From Corynespora cassiicola (Eukaryota; Ascomycota; Dothideomycetes; Pleosporales; Corynesporascaceae), in assembly GCA_022059125.1 (NCBI GenBank), contig JAEUWY010000016.1, positions 1,054,001 to 1,118,000 of the forward strand: a stretch of DNA of 64,000 nt, written 5' to 3'. Shown piece by piece: positions 23,651 through 36,045 of the stretch. Position 1 is the stretch's first letter. Each line of letters begins with the position of its first letter. The position numbers and the translations under genes were made by a program. Under the pieces are notes generated by a model that was not told the origin of the DNA, made no database searches, and saw only the letters and a program-made list of their open reading frames with translations.

Positions 23651-24517
23651 TTAAAACATCAATCCCCCCAACGCCACTCCCCCCAACAACCCCGCCGCTA
23701 CCGGCACCCCCAATCCCCCTCCATACCCTACTCCCCCGGCCCTCCCATACGGCATCCCTGGCCTCCCATATCCCCTCCCCATAACGTACGGACTCCAGCC
23801 CAAAGCCCCCCTCGGCACGCGCTCCGTCCCCACGCCAGGAGGAACTATATAAACCTCCCTTCCCCTCTCATCGCGCCCCAAAAGCTGCGGCTCCCCCGTC
23901 TGCAGCGCGCGAATCAGCGCCTCCCGGGCGCGCAGGTGTGCAATATAGGCAGCGCGTTCCTGCTCCGCACGGCGGGCGCGAGCTTCAGCGCGCTGAGAGT
24001 GCGTGGTGTGCGTGAGCGAATCCTTGAGCGCGCGCGTGTACTTGTGCAACCCCCTCGGGGCAGGGTCGCCCGCTACTTTCTTCACTCCGCCAGCGGTATT
24101 GGCATGGTGGTGCGTCCCCGCCTCGTCGTCCGAGCTCTCCGCACCGACATCTTCGAGTGTGACGCTACGGCGCAGTCTGCGTGCGCGCTCCCTTTCGCCT
24201 TCGGGGAGGGAGGCGACGAAGTTGTCGTCGTCGTAGGGATGCACCCATATACTGCGTGGGGGATTGGCGCGCGTGTCGACAAAGAACTGGTGCTGTTCTA
24301 TGGGGTCGAAGGTGCGGATCCAGCCTGGGGGTAGCGGCCGGTGTTCGTCTTCCATAGAGCGGCGGTGGGAGTTAGGGATGCCATTGCGGGGGGTGCGCGA
24401 GGAGGGGTGAGCGTCGGTGGAGAGGCGTTGCGGTGATGAAGTGCCGGAAGATGCGGTTGCGGTTTCGTAGGAGGGGGGAGGTTCGAGGTGGTCGGATTGG
24501 GGGTGGGGCGTTGTCAT
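23651..24517 (-). CDS. WW-domain protein with glycine-rich C-terminus (WWM1-like)
   Basis: Intronless, 288 residues from the ATG at 24517 (the frame stays open upstream, but MTTPHPQSDHLEPPPSYETA is the natural start). One WW domain at about residues 60-97: LPPGWIRTFDP ... FFVDTRANPPRSIWVHP, with the two signature Trp at 66 and 91 and the closing Pro. A PPSY motif at residues 14-17 is itself a WW ligand, so self-binding or dimerisation is possible. The middle is Arg/Glu-rich and helical (RAEARARRAEQERAAYIAHL); the C-terminus is Gly/Pro/Tyr-rich. This layout resembles yeast Wwm1, which binds the metacaspase Mca1; orthology is inferred from layout only. Confidence 0.8.
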   Translation of the reverse strand: MTTPHPQSDHLEPPPSYETATASSGTSSPQRLSTDAHPSSRTPRNGIPNSHRRSMEDEHRPLPPGWIRTFDPIEQHQFFVDTRANPPRSIWVHPYDDDNFVASLPEGERERARRLRRSVTLEDVGAESSDDEAGTHHHANTAGGVKKVAGDPAPRGLHKYTRALKDSLTHTTHSQRAEARARRAEQERAAYIAHLRAREALIRALQTGEPQLLGRDERGREVYIVPPGVGTERVPRGALGWSPYVMGRGYGRPGMPYGRAGGVGYGGGLGVPVAAGLLGGVALGGLMF

Positions 24518-25451
24518 GCTCAATCTGACGGAGTTTGGGATGGAATGACGTGGGCAGCAAGAGAGGGAATTGCACGGATATTGGAATAGGGCGATTATCC
24601 GCAGCGGAGAAACAATATGGAACTGTCGTCGGAGATTGAGATGGCCTACAACGAACAAAAAACTGCCTCGTGAATTTGATAATCAAGATACTCAACCTAC
24701 CTCATAATGAATAATCGTTGGTATAGACCCTGTGGCGTTAGCTACCCTGTCGAATCAAAAGGTCCACAGGCTGGACCATGACGTCCTCGGTTACCGAGTA
24801 TGTGGCGGTGCAACAATTCGCCGAGAGGTAATCAAAGGTCAACTTTCAATGCCTCTGGAAGCTTACTATTGAAGTTTCTTCCATGAGTTGCCGGATAAAG
24901 GCCTCTTCTACGACACATTATAAGTTCTGAGAGGACCTAGAGGTGAGCTGGTGAGCATAATCACGTGATAATTACCTGAACGTCCGCGGCCGGACCGCAG
25001 AACAATAATAAGCCCTAGAAGGCGTCCCAAAGAATACGTATTGCACTACTGCATGCATGTGAACAGATTGACGTTCCGCCGAGGTATTTCCCTCTGGCTC
25101 TTGAAAGTTTGATTGCTTTACTAGCTCGGCCCAATTACTCCTCCAGTCGCTGGACGACCCCCTAGGTGTGGGCGGCACCTAGGCTACACATAATGTTGAG
25201 ATATTCTAACGCCGCGCTCGAAAGTGAGCAAGCCCATTTACTCTATGAGTGACTCGGGAAAAGTTCTTCCAATGATGAATGAAGAAAAACTTTTGCAAGG
25301 TATCAAGGGGTATCTGTTGAACCTTCCCGACGCCGAACTTGTTGAAAGACGAAAATTTTCCCGCCTAGATATGCATGTCATATCGTTCGTAAATCTTGAC
25401 CGAGGGGTTGAAGTTGATTCAACCGCTCATGCAAAACATGTATTCATACAA
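24518..25451. other. Intergenic, 0.9 kb
   Basis: 5' flank of the WW gene and 3' flank of SAM synthetase. No supported gene. A long open frame entering from 25224 on the + strand is the antisense shadow of SAM synthetase. Confidence 0.5.
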
Positions 25452-26918
25452 TTAGAACTTGAGCTCCTTGGGCTGCTCCCAAGTGAAGCTCTGGTTAGTG
25501 AAGTGACCGTTCTTAGCGGTCTGGTTGTAGATGGGGTTGGTGAGGTTGAGTTCCTTGACAATGACACCGGGGCGGAGGTCAAAGTTCTTCTTGATGACCT
25601 CGACGAGTTCATCAGAGGACTTGTCAGAGGTGCCGTAGGTCTCGACGAAGAGAGAGAGGGGCTCGGCGACACCGATGGCGTACGAGAGCTGGACGAGAGC
25701 ACGGCGGGCCAACTTGGCGTTGACGAGGGACTTGGCGATCCAGCGGGCGAGGTAGGCCGCAGAGCGGTCGACCTTGGAGTAGTCCTTTCCGGAGAAGGCA
25801 CCACCACCGTGGGCACCCCAGCCACCGTAGGTATCGACGATGATCTTGCGGCCAGTAAGACCGGCGTCACCCTGAGGACCACCAATGATGAAGAGGCCAG
25901 AGGGCTGGATGTGGTAGACGGTCTTCTCGTCAAGGTACTTGGCAGGAATGACCTTCTTGATGATCTTCTCGAGGATCTCCTTGCGGAGCTCCTCGGTGGT
26001 GATGTCCTCGCTGTGCTGGGCAGACACGACGACGGTGTCGACACGGAGGGGAATGACAGCACCGCCGTCGTGGGCATACTCAACAGTGACCTGAGTCTTG
26101 GTGTCAGGGCGGAGCCAGGGAAGGCTGCCGTCGTTGCGGGCCTCCTTCATGGCGGAGTTGAGCTTGTGGGAGAGGATGAGAGTCAGAGGGAGCAACTCGG
26201 GGGTCTCGTCCGTGGCATATCCGAACATGATACCCTGGTCACCGGCACCGAGCTTCTCAAGAGCCTCATCGTAGTGGAGACCCTGGGCAATGTCAGGCGA
26301 CTGCTGCTCGATGGCAACGAGGACGTTGCAAGTCTTGTAGTCGAAGCCCTTGGCGGAGTCGTCGTAGCCAATGTCCTTGATGGCACCACGGATGATCTTC
26401 TGGTAGTCGAGGTGGGCCTTGGTGGTGATCTCACCAAAGACCATGATCATGCCGGTCTTGGTGGCAGTCTCACAGGCAACCTTGGAGAGGGGGTCCTCCT
26501 TGAGGCAGGCATCGAGGATAGCGTCGGAGACCTGGTCACTGTGGATGGGCGGTTAGCGAGGGAAGAGGCCATGGAAGCGAAGGATCGATTGGGCCCGCAT
26601 GTCTGACGAGGGGAAGAGGGGTTAGGGCCGGGATGCAAGACCCGTGGAGTGGTGGAGTTGGGTTTATTGCGCGCAAATTTTCGCGCACGCCGCCAGCGCG
26701 GGCGGGGGGTGACGAGAAGGACGGCAATTGGGGAAACGGCGAGAGGCAGAGAGAAAGACGGGACCTACCAGATCTTGTCGGGGTGGCCCTCACCGACGGA
26801 CTCGGAAGTGAAGAGGAAAGTGCCCTGGGCAATCATCAGTACAAGGTGGGGTCGCGGTGGACAGGACGGTGAGTACCTTGCTGCCTGCAAGGCCGTTGGT
26901 TCCGTTGGCGGCAGTCAT
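25452..26918 (-). CDS. S-adenosylmethionine synthetase
   Basis: Makes S-adenosylmethionine from methionine and ATP in the cytosol; source of methyl groups and polyamines. Three exons: 26877-26918 (14 codons), 26769-26824 and 25452-26538, giving 394 residues, the standard length. [20 protein letters not shown] is rebuilt exactly across both junctions. Signatures: [16 protein letters not shown] at about 130-145 and [19 protein letters not shown] at about 277-295. One intron uses the less common donor GTAGGT. The start context TCACAATGACT is strong. Codon use is strongly biased to G/C third positions, as in highly expressed fungal genes. Head-to-head with GPN3. Confidence 0.97.
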
Positions 26919-27430
26919 TGTGAGAGGGAAGTGGGAGGGGAGGAGAGAAGAGCGACAAGGGCTGAGTAGTATAGGACTTGCGACCGTGTGGAAGAAAGTG
27001 CAGAGAAGGAGAGAGGGGAGAGCTGGTGGTGGTGGAGAAGCAAAACACCAGAGGGGCCGGAAGGCTTCAGGATTTAAGGGCGGGCGGGCACTCGGCGGGA
27101 CCTTCCTTTCAGCGCCAAAGCGCAATTGCCGAAACAGAAGCGTGCTTGACCGCCCAGGGTGACGCCCAAGCGTGGGCAGAAAAAGAGAAAAGGGCAACGG
27201 CCAGTCCGACGTCGCTGCCCGTAGCACGCCATCCAGCGCCAAGCCGCCCCTCGCCCGCCGACGCTGGCCCTGCACCGACGCCCTCACCGCCCGGCCGTCC
27301 TGGGAGCCTGCCCGAGGGGCGGCAGAATCTCCCCGCAGCTCCGCCGCCGCCTCTGCTCAAAATTTCTTGCTCTGGGCTCTGAGCTCTGGTCTGACACGCG
27401 ACGCGCCGCCGCCGCCGCAACACCGTCACA
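26919..27430. promoter_or_regulatory. Divergent promoter of SAM synthetase and GPN3
   Basis: 512 bp between outward-facing starts, GC-rich with purine runs near 26930-27020. Contains both core promoters; no specific factor site assigned. Confidence 0.6.
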
Positions 27431-28401
27431 ATGAGCAAGTTCGGAACCCTGGTCATGGTGCGTCCTGCGTTTCACTCCTCTCCACCTGTTCTCTGTTGTC
27501 TGTTCTCTGCGCTGACTCTGGATGTGAACAGGGCCCCGCCGGCGCGGGCAAGTCGACCTTTTGTACCGCCCTGATCCAGCACCTGCAGAACAACAAGCGG
27601 CCATGCTTCTACGTGAACCTGGACCCGGCCGCAGAGGAGTTTGCCTTTGAGCCCGACCTCGACATCAAGGACCTGATCAGCCTCGAGGACGTCATGGAGG
27701 AGATGAGCCTGGGCCCCAACGGCGGCCTCATCTACTGCTTCGAGTTCCTGATGGAGAATCTCGACTTCCTGACGGACCCGCTGGCCGAGGTGACGGAGGA
27801 GTACCTGATCGTGTTCGACATGCCGGGCCAGATTGAGCTGTACACCCATGTCCCCGTGCTGCCGCAGCTGGTCAAGCACCTCATGCGCGGCTCGCTCAAC
27901 ATCAACATGTGCGCTGCCTACCTGCTCGAGTCGGCCTTTGTCATCGACCGCCCCAAGTTCTTCTCCGGCACCCTGTCCGCCATGAGCGCCATGCTCATGC
28001 TCGAAATGCCCCACGTGAATATACTGAGTAAGATGGACTTGATCAAGGGCCAGGTCGCAAAGCGCGATCTCAAGCGCTTTATACAGGCCGATGCCGATCT
28101 GATTGACGAAGACGATCCGTTTGGCACCATGGATGATACGGAAGAGGACAATGGGGCGAGCGTGAACGCGGACCCTACCACAAAGGAGAGCGTCATGAGC
28201 GGCAAATCGTTTCATCAGCTGAACAAGGCTGTGGCCCAGCTCATCGACGACTTCAGTATGGTGTCATTCTTGAAGCTGGATGCCAACGATGAGGACAGCG
28301 TTGGTGCTATCCTGAGCTACATTGACGATGCTATCCAGTATCACGAGGCACAGGAGCCGAGAGAACCAAAGGACATGGTCGAAGGGGAGATGGATGGCTG
28401 A
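27431..28401 (+). CDS. gpn3: GPN-loop GTPase 3
   Basis: Small GTPase needed for RNA polymerase II assembly and nuclear import. Two exons: 27431-27457 (MSKFGTLVM) and 27532-28401, giving 298 residues (family ~285-295). P-loop GPAGAGKST at 10-18, the family GPN tripeptide in SLGPNGGLIY at 70-72, switch II FDMPGQIELYTH, and the guanine-specificity SKMD in place of NKxD, as usual for this subgroup. An acidic stretch DEDDPFGTMDDTEEDN lies after the G domain. The intron splits the gene just before the P-loop. Confidence 0.95.
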
Positions 28402-29284
28402 ATTGGGAAGTGACGATGCGCATTAGTGGTGTTCTTTTCGGTTTGAGTAGCATTTCCCGGCGTTGTCATGGTTTGGTTTGGTTAGGCATGGCGGGGAGGG
28501 TAGGAGACGCAGGACATGATACCCAAGACAGCCAAACAGCACAAGATCCCGATCAGTCGGATCATTCGTGTATACCAATCTTCAGACAGTGAAGCTGTGC
28601 TCCAGAGAAAATTGCCACGTCCCACACTTTGTTTCTCCTATTCCAATCGAGACGGGATGGAACCAATTGATGCCCGCCCCTCCGACTCATCCACATTCCC
28701 ACTGAATCGCAGACCCAAAAAATCACAATCATCACGCAGCACACACCTCTCAAGCTTCTTCAAGAAAACAAAAAACAAACACCATATCCAGGAAACAATT
28801 ACCCTAAGCAACCAATCCCATCTATCCTCGCCGTCCGTCCAGATGGATCCCCTCACCGCCACTGACCGCCCAAGCACACATACGCAATGAACCCAGCAAC
28901 CAAATGAACAAGTCACGGGTATCGTACAAGCCTTGCCCCCAACAACCAACAACCAGCAACAGCAACAAGAACAACCAAATGACCTTATCCGAGCCGCACG
29001 CCGCTTCGCCTCTTCGCTGCCCGCCCAACTGAACCGAATCGCACTGCACAGAAATGATGGAACCCGAGGGTGGAAAGCAAGTAGGATGAACCAGGGAAAC
29101 GAGAGTCATGAAAAACGAAGGAAACGTTAAGAAAAGCGCAGAGAATGGGATGTGCCAGCCTGTCATACCCGCCTTACACAAAAGAGCGGACTCGTAGATG
29201 TCGCCGCACGAGCGTACACGCGCATAGCCTGGCCCGAATTAAAGCACCGAGACCGACAAGCCACATCCCCCTCCATCGGCGGAT
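28402..29284. other. Convergent intergenic, 0.9 kb
   Basis: Between the 3' ends of GPN3 and the lysine-rich gene. A/C-rich on the + strand. No supported gene. Confidence 0.5.
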
Positions 29285-29958
29285 TTACGCAGCAGCGACA
29301 GCCGCCTTCTTAGTCTTTGGGGCGGCCACTTTCTTCGTGGTCGTGGGCTTCTCCTTGCGGGTTCCCGCAGCCTGGTCATTGGGGTCAGCACACACATACA
29401 CACATCTCCAAACAGTGTTTTCCCCCCTCCCATTCCTTCCCGTATACCCAACCAAACATGTAGTAAAGAAGAAGGGGAAAAAAACAGAAAACAACAAACA
29501 TACCTTCTTCGCCGGCTTTCCCTCAACAGCTCCCTCCACCTTCTCCACCTTGCCCTCGACCTTATCCTTGACCGCCTTGGCGAGCGGCTTCTTCGCCTTG
29601 ACCGTCTTGGTCTTTGGCTCTGCCGTCGTGGCCGTGGTGGTGGTGGCCTTCTTCTTCTCGACGCGGCCCGAGGCGACGCCTTGGGCGCGGGGCTTGGACG
29701 TGTTTGCCTTTGTCGTCTTCTTCTTGGGGGCGGGCGTGACGGTGGATTCGATTTGCTGGATTATGCGGGGTTTGCCTGGCAGCATGTTACTAACTAGGAG
29801 AGAACGCGGGAGGCTTTGGAGAGGAGGGGGAGGAAGAGGAGCGCGTGGAAGGGGTGCTAGAGAAAGCATGTGCGCGCGATATGCCACGCAAGAGGGAGGA
29901 TGGGGGAGGGGAGGGGAAACATACTGCTCCCCGTCTTCGCACGCGTAGTAGCCGCCAT
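29285..29958 (-). CDS. Lysine/alanine-rich basic protein, probably nuclear
   Basis: Three exons: 29925-29958, 29504-29793 and 29285-29371, giving 136 residues. It begins MAATTRAKTGSISNMLPGKP and is then built from Lys/Ala/Thr-rich repeats (PAPKKKTTKA, KVEGKVEKVEGAVEGKPAKK, KKVAAPKTKKAA), like the tail of linker histone H1 but without a globular winged-helix domain. No signal peptide. Chromatin or ribosome association is likely from composition alone; I cannot name it. The second intron (132 bp) is a multiple of three with no in-frame stop, so retention would insert 44 residues including a hydrophobic run (FSVFFPFFFTTCLVG). Confidence 0.72.
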
Positions 29959-31178
29959 ATCGTCTAATATCTGTCTCGACCTCGGTCTTCCAAAGCTCTT
30001 TCAAGTCGCGAAATATGGGTGTGCGTGGAGTCGAGCGAAGCAAACTGTTGTGCAAAGGTTAGCCGTCTGCGTGAGTCTCTTATCAACCACCACCGCGACC
30101 TCCAAACCCCGTCCGCCAGAACCCGTGAAAAAAAAAAAGGACGGATACGCGCGCAACTTCGCCGCGGAATCGCGACCCTGCTACTCCCCCCCCCTCCTCG
30201 AGCGCAAAAATCCAGGACCTCGGCGCGCAACAGCGCGCGCGATATACAAACCGCTCCACGCGTCCGCCGCCGCCGCCGCCGCCGCCACCCAACACGTCTC
30301 CCATCCCCCTCTCTCCTCTGCGCCCCAAACAAACCTCAAAAAAAAACAAGACCATGAAGGAATCCGCACACATACCTTTGAAAAAACAGACAGACCCAGG
30401 GCGGCTTTTGTAATTATTCGTTCCGAGATGTCAAGAGAAAACGTGGTGGAAAAGTCGACAAGTCGCCTCCCAGCCAGCCCACAACTGAGGGGAAAGCTCG
30501 CACCCTAGTCCACCCAAGCTCCCAAGCAAGCTCGCTCCGCGCGTGCATCCCTCCCTCCCCGACCGACAACAACAACACCACAGCACAGCATGCCCTTCCT
30601 CCCCGGCCAATCATCCCGCACGCCTGGCAGAAGCGCCAATTCATGCGTTTGAGGTGATTGGCCTGGCGTCGCTGCCGGGCTGCAGGAACACGTTGTTGGG
30701 CTCTGTGGATGTGCAGTGTGCTAGCCGCCCGCTGGGTTTGAAACATTGGCAGTTCCGTTCTGTCGACACTCATGAATTCGCACGGCGCAGTGCGATACGG
30801 CGTGTATGCGCCTTCAAAGCAGTCATGTTAAAAAGAAACAGGGCGTTCAAAAACATAGAAGTTCCATTCCAAGTCTCGGTCGCGTTGCGCGTCCCTCTCT
30901 CTCTCCCTGCATCCCCAGCCGGCAACGTGCTCTACGCAGCCAACCCCTCTAATAATACACTCCGGAAAAAAACGCCAGGTAAATGAAAGCAACAACGCCT
31001 CTTCAAAGTGAGAGAAGAAAAAACTTTTCATCGTTCTTGTCGCAAAATTTCAAACTTTTTTTTGTTCCCTCCTGCCTGTCAAAAAAAACGCCATCCACGT
31101 CCAGCCTCTGAGGGTCGTGCTACCAACATCTCACCCTCGTATACACCGGCCGTGGACTCAAATGACCCATTGACTCGC
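29959..31178. other. Intergenic, 1.2 kb
   Basis: 5' flank of the lysine-rich gene and 3' flank of NAD-glutamate dehydrogenase. Holds a GCC microsatellite near 30264 and A/T runs near 31050-31090. No supported gene. Confidence 0.5.
30264..30287. repeat. GCC trinucleotide microsatellite
   Basis: Eight consecutive CCG/GCC units, about 300 bp upstream of the lysine-rich gene start. Confidence 0.85.
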
Positions 31179-34100
31179 TTACGCGGCAATCTTCGCCATG
31201 CGCTTGCTCATACTGCACCACAGTTAGCCCACAAACCCCACAAACATCATGAATCGGAGATCAAACTTACAAGTCAAAGAAGGCAAACTGGCTGGCCGAG
31301 ACGCCATAGTTGTAGACGAAGCGACTGGCGAGGTAGCTTCCAAAGATGGCGCGGAGGTAGTTATCCGGCACTCTCTCCATAATCTTCTCAAGGCCAATCT
31401 CATTGAGCAGGAGGTTGGGCAGCGCCTCGCTGAGGACAGACTGCCTGAACTCGACATTGTCCCACAGGTCGGTGCGCTGCAGCTCCTCGTCCAGCCTGGT
31501 GATGGCGTTGCTGAGCGTGTCGCTGAGGATGCTGCGGGGCTCGCCCGTGACCTGGTGCTCCCTCCAGATGGCTTCGAACTCGAGCCTGGCGTTGTTCTGG
31601 ATGATCTCTTGCACCTGCTTGACGTAGTTGTTGTAAAAGTCGGGGATGGTGCCGTCTTCGCCCACGCACATGTGCTTGATGAAGCTCTCATCGTCAAAGG
31701 ACAACGAGGCAAGGACCTCCAGCGAGGATGACGTGACACCACCCTTGTTCGCCGAAGCATCCTTGTACAAGATGCAGCCAGCCTTCTCAAGACGCAGCTT
31801 AGCATCTTGCGTGATGAAGAGGTTGGCGCCCTCAACCAAGTACGGGATGGTCGACTTGCCATCGACAATGAGCTTGCTAGCCGTGGTAAGGTCAATGGAC
31901 TCGGGACGACCACCGCAAGGCACAAAGGTATCGTAGTGCTGGCCGCCGCGAAGGTGGAAGGTGTTGCGGAAAGTAGTACCATTGTGGACAATCTCGCCCG
32001 TGGGGAGCTTGACGTTGGTGTCATCAACGAGAATGCGGTAACCCTCAGGAGACAGCTTGGAGACGTCAAACTCGCTGATCATCACACGAGCCTTGGCCAG
32101 GCGAAGGAGCTCCTCATGGTGAATACCCTGAGGGTCGACGAGGACACCTGATCCATCGACAATGGAAATGTACTTCTCGTTGCTGAGCAGGATCTCGTTG
32201 GAGCCGAGATCACCATCAGGCCCACCAGTCTGGAGCTTCCTGACCTTGCTGGGGTCGAGGTTGAGCTTGCGGTAAATGCCCAAGACATACTGGCGCACCG
32301 ACAAGGTGGTCATGCCGTAGCGGTCGTGAGGGATACCTCCAAGCTTGGGGCTCTTGCCGGTGAAGAACGACTTCCACCACGGGGCACCACGGGCACGAGC
32401 ATGCTCAGTCGCCCAGTTGACGAGGTCGGCAGTGTTCTCATCAGGGCCCATGAAGAGAATCTCCTCCTTGCCGTACAAGTCGACAATGGGGTCCTTGATT
32501 CCGGGGCTGTTGGGCGGGAGGAGAAGGTCGAGAATGCTGTCAATGTACTTCTCAAAGGCAACGCTGGCCTTGTCCTGGTGGTGGTAGTCGAGGAGAACCA
32601 CACCCTTGGATCCTCCCTCGGGAATATCCTTGTTCTTGCGCTGCTGCGTGTTGGCAAGGTTGTAGTTCTCGTCAAACAGCGACCGAGCGTTGATGGCATA
32701 CGCCTCCTCGCTGCGAGACTTGACGATACGGATACCACCACGGGCAATGTCGCGGAAGCGGAGGTGGAAACCGCGGAACTCGGAGCTGATGACAAGGAAC
32801 ATGCCGTACAGAGGCTGGGGGTACTCCGAGGGGGGGAGGAAGTGGGGGTTCATGCGGAAGCTCAGCGCGACCTTGGTCGGCGTGTAAAAGTTGGTCTTCA
32901 GCACCGAGTTGTTGAAGATGTGGAACGAACTCATGACCATCTGGTGGTGATCATTGACGACAGCCTTGTTGATGGCGTCAGTCAACTCCTCGTCAGTGAG
33001 GACCTTGTCGACCTGCAGACGGAGGAAGCTGAGAGTGGGGAGGAAGTCATCCTGCTCGCCCCGGGTCTGGACGTAGTGTGTGTTGGCAAAGGAGAGGTAC
33101 AGGCTGTGGACAAGCTCGGGATACGAGTTGATAATCTCCAAAATGTAATCGGCAGTGAAGGTCTCGGTACGCAGCCTGCGCTTGAGCTTGGACAGGAGCT
33201 CAGCGTGGGCGCTGTTCTCAGTGTCCAAGATGGACTGCAGAGCAGAGTACTCGTTTCCGAGGCGGTTGAGGAAGTGAGACACAAAGACCCACACGCAGTG
33301 TGCGTAGATGGTCTCCTGAAGACTGAGCTTTCCAGTGGCAAAGTGAGCCTGGAACTTGTTCTGCGGAATGCAGTACAAGAGGGAGATTTCCTTCATGATC
33401 TGGTGGATCGACGCCTCAATAGGAGGGTGCTTGGCACCGGCCTGTCCCGGAAGACCACGGAGGTAGATGGACATGGCCGTGTAGCCGTTGGAGAACTGCT
33501 CGACATACTTACGCGAAGAGGTCAGACCATAGTAGTGGTAAAGATCGCTCAGCGCGCTGAACAGCCCCAAAGCGGAGCCCTGCTTGTAGACGATAATGAG
33601 ACGCTTGTCTCGCGAGCCCTCAATGTCAAAGTACTCGATGACGGGACCGGTACGCTCAATGGCGACCTCGAGAGCCTGCTGGTAGACACGCTTGGTGTTG
33701 GCGGTGGCCTTTTGCAGGAACTGCTTGTCACCAATCTTCTCAATGTCGGTCTCCTTCTCGCCAGGGTTGGGGTTGGCAAAGTCGCACTGGTAGACGAAGT
33801 AGCAGCGCAGCTGCTGGTCCTCGCTTCCCGGCAGAGGGCTGGCGGAGCGGAAGCTCTCCACGCGGTAGCCCGAGCTGCCCTTTGAGACATTGAGGTATTT
33901 CTCGTCGATGCGGCGCTCGTACTGCGGGCCGTTGACGACGGAGACACCAGGCCTACTGGTATCGATGTACACAGCGTGGTCTGTGGCCTCCTTGTCGAGG
34001 CGAATTTCGAGGCGCTTGTCGTCGCGGGCGTACGCCGCGACCTTGGCGGCGTAGAGGGAGTGGACGTGGTTCACAATGCTGGTCTATTGTTAGAATACGG

Positions 34101-34466
34101 AATGGTGGGTCGGAGCGGCTCCACTTACGCGTCCACGGACTCGGTCGCAAAGTACATGTCATCGATGCCCAGCTCATTGTAAAACCACGACGTCTCCGAC
34201 TCGACAAAGTCGGGGGGGATGAAGCCCTTCTCTTCGACGCCGTCCATGACGGCCTCCATCTGCTTCTCCTTGCCCTCGAACTTGGGTGCCACATAGCCAG
34301 AGCCGCCGAATCCTTCCTGCGGGAGGATCTGGGGCGTGGAATGGCCTGAGCCGGGCACGCTCAAGTGCGTGGGCAGGGGCGAGGGACGGCGGTCCGGAGT
34401 GCGGACGACCTGGTCCAGAAGCTTGTTCTGGACCGGCTGGGCGCCATTGACCGGTGTTGACGACAT
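31179..34466 (-). CDS. gdh2: NAD-specific glutamate dehydrogenase (large fungal type)
   Basis: Oxidises glutamate to 2-oxoglutarate and ammonia with NAD+; the catabolic enzyme of fungi. Three exons: 34129-34466, 31271-34078 and 31179-31212, giving 1059 residues, the expected size of the 115-kDa class. A long N-terminal regulatory region precedes the catalytic core, which shows FRDIARGGIRIVKSRSEEAY, KNKDIPEGGSKGVVLLDY and the nucleotide-binding segment QTGGPDGDLGSNEILLS. The last exon is only 34 nt and gives the terminus FMSKRMAKIAA. The start context TCACAATGTCG is strong and the codon bias high. RTG2, a regulator of glutamate-supplying metabolism in yeast, is the next gene upstream on the same strand. 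Confidence 0.95.
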
Positions 34467-36045
34467 TGTGAGGAAAAAAATGTGTGAGGGAGACCCAGCG
34501 AGGGGCAGTCGGTGAGCCGAGGAGGGGTATGGCGGGCCGAATCAGACGGTTCTGTTGACGGCCTGCGGGTGCTGGAGTCGAGGTAAGACGAGTTAGCGGA
34601 CTGGAATGCAAAAGAGGGCCACAGGAGCAATCAATGGCGGGCGGGGAGGGGGAAAAGGGGGGCTTTTTGTATGTCCGGTGTGATGTTTGCGGTGTGGATG
34701 CGGCTTTTTGAGGCTCAACGGGGCCCGTCGCGCATCCATCTATTTTAAAAGAGACATGACGCAGCTGGCTTTAGCTCACCTTAGCAGGGGGTCAAGCTTT
34801 GGGGTTGGATAAGGAAAAGGGCTCCAATTGGGCCAGTTCCACCGCTCTTTTCAGCGTGCTCGTCGGGGCAGTAAGCAAGAGACTGCGGCGGGTGGTGTGT
34901 GGCCGAGTGTACGACGCCACGTCCAGGTTGACGGGCAGATAAGGCAATGCAAAGCAAGGGACAAGGGCCAGCAGAGGCAGAGGGGAAGAGGGAGAGGGAG
35001 AGAGAGAGGCCGCGGCCGGGAGGGGAGGGGAGGGTACGGTATGCGGTGCAGCAGGTGCTGGGCTTCTTGGATCGAAGAGCTGGCAGTGCAGCGGCGGGGG
35101 CGCCATTTTATAGTCGGCCGTCGTGTCGAGATGCGAGCCAGCGAGAGCCAGCGAGAGCCAGCGAGAGCAGAGAGGCATCAGCAGCCCTGGAGCACAAGCA
35201 CCAGCAGCCAGCACCAGCACCAGCGGCGGCCACAGGGCCCGGGCGTGTTCCTGGCTGCGCAGCTGCTGCACGTTCGGCTTCCAGCGGCTCCACACCAGCC
35301 CACACCCCAGGAATCGCCGTCCCAGGCGCTAGCCCATGCGCCGCATCGCACGCCCCAGGCCCCTCGCACGCACCGCGCCGATTCCACTACTTTCACGTAA
35401 TAAAATAGCCCCGGCCTGCGGAATGACTTGAAAAACCTCAACCGCGTCGCAGAGCCTGCGCAGAAAAAAAATCTCTGGCGGACAGACTCCCCGCCGCGCG
35501 CCCCCCTCCCCCTTGCCCCTTCCCCCTTCCCCACCTCCAGCCCTTGCCGGCCGGTCCCACCCCAGGTAGCGCCATGTTGCGCCTTTTCAACACCCCCCTC
35601 CCCTCTGCCCTGCTCACCCTTCACGATGCTTGGCGCCCGGCTGCAAATCGGTCGCTGACTGAACGTGGCCCGCCCATAGTGGACGCGCCCGGCACGTGGG
35701 CCTGCCTGCGACGAGAATAGCCTCAGGGGGCCCAGTCCGAGTCACCACCCAGCCGCAGCAGGTCACGATGCTCGCTGCGCGGGGCGCCCGGGTCCCCCGT
35801 AAGTCGCCACACCGCCGTCTGAAAGTCACGATGCTGCACGCCCGCCTCGCTTTTTGGGGCACTCCGAGCTTTTCCACCACGGCCAGACGCGCCCATGAGG
35901 AGGGGGCGAGGGCAGCTAGGTACCATGACCGTCCGGGCCCTCTTTTATTTTTTTGTGCATTCATTTCCCTTGGTTTTTCTTGAGGGTTTGCTGCTAGCTG
36001 GGTACGTAGCTGGCCAGCCAAACTGGCTTGCTATCAATCAATCAA
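34467..36045. other. Long 5' region of NAD-glutamate dehydrogenase, 1.6 kb
   Basis: GC-rich with purine-rich runs (34975-35035), a 10-bp tandem repeat at 35133-35170 and a CAG/CAC-rich stretch to ~35230. The multi-hundred-base open frames here are low-complexity. Probably promoter and leader sequence; no gene supported. Confidence 0.5.
35133..35170. repeat. 10-bp tandem repeat GCGAGAGCCA
   Basis: Three full and one partial copies of GCGAGAGCCA, ~670-700 bp upstream of the NAD-glutamate dehydrogenase start. Confidence 0.85.

Noticed and set aside
25224..26606. 460-codon open frame on the + strand
   Set aside because: Exact antisense of SAM synthetase. Strong G/C third-position codon bias removes stops on the opposite strand; it has no domain of its own.
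32326..33885. 519-codon open frame on the + strand
   Set aside because: Antisense shadow of NAD-glutamate dehydrogenase for the same reason; composition is rich in Val/Leu/Asp without any fold signature.
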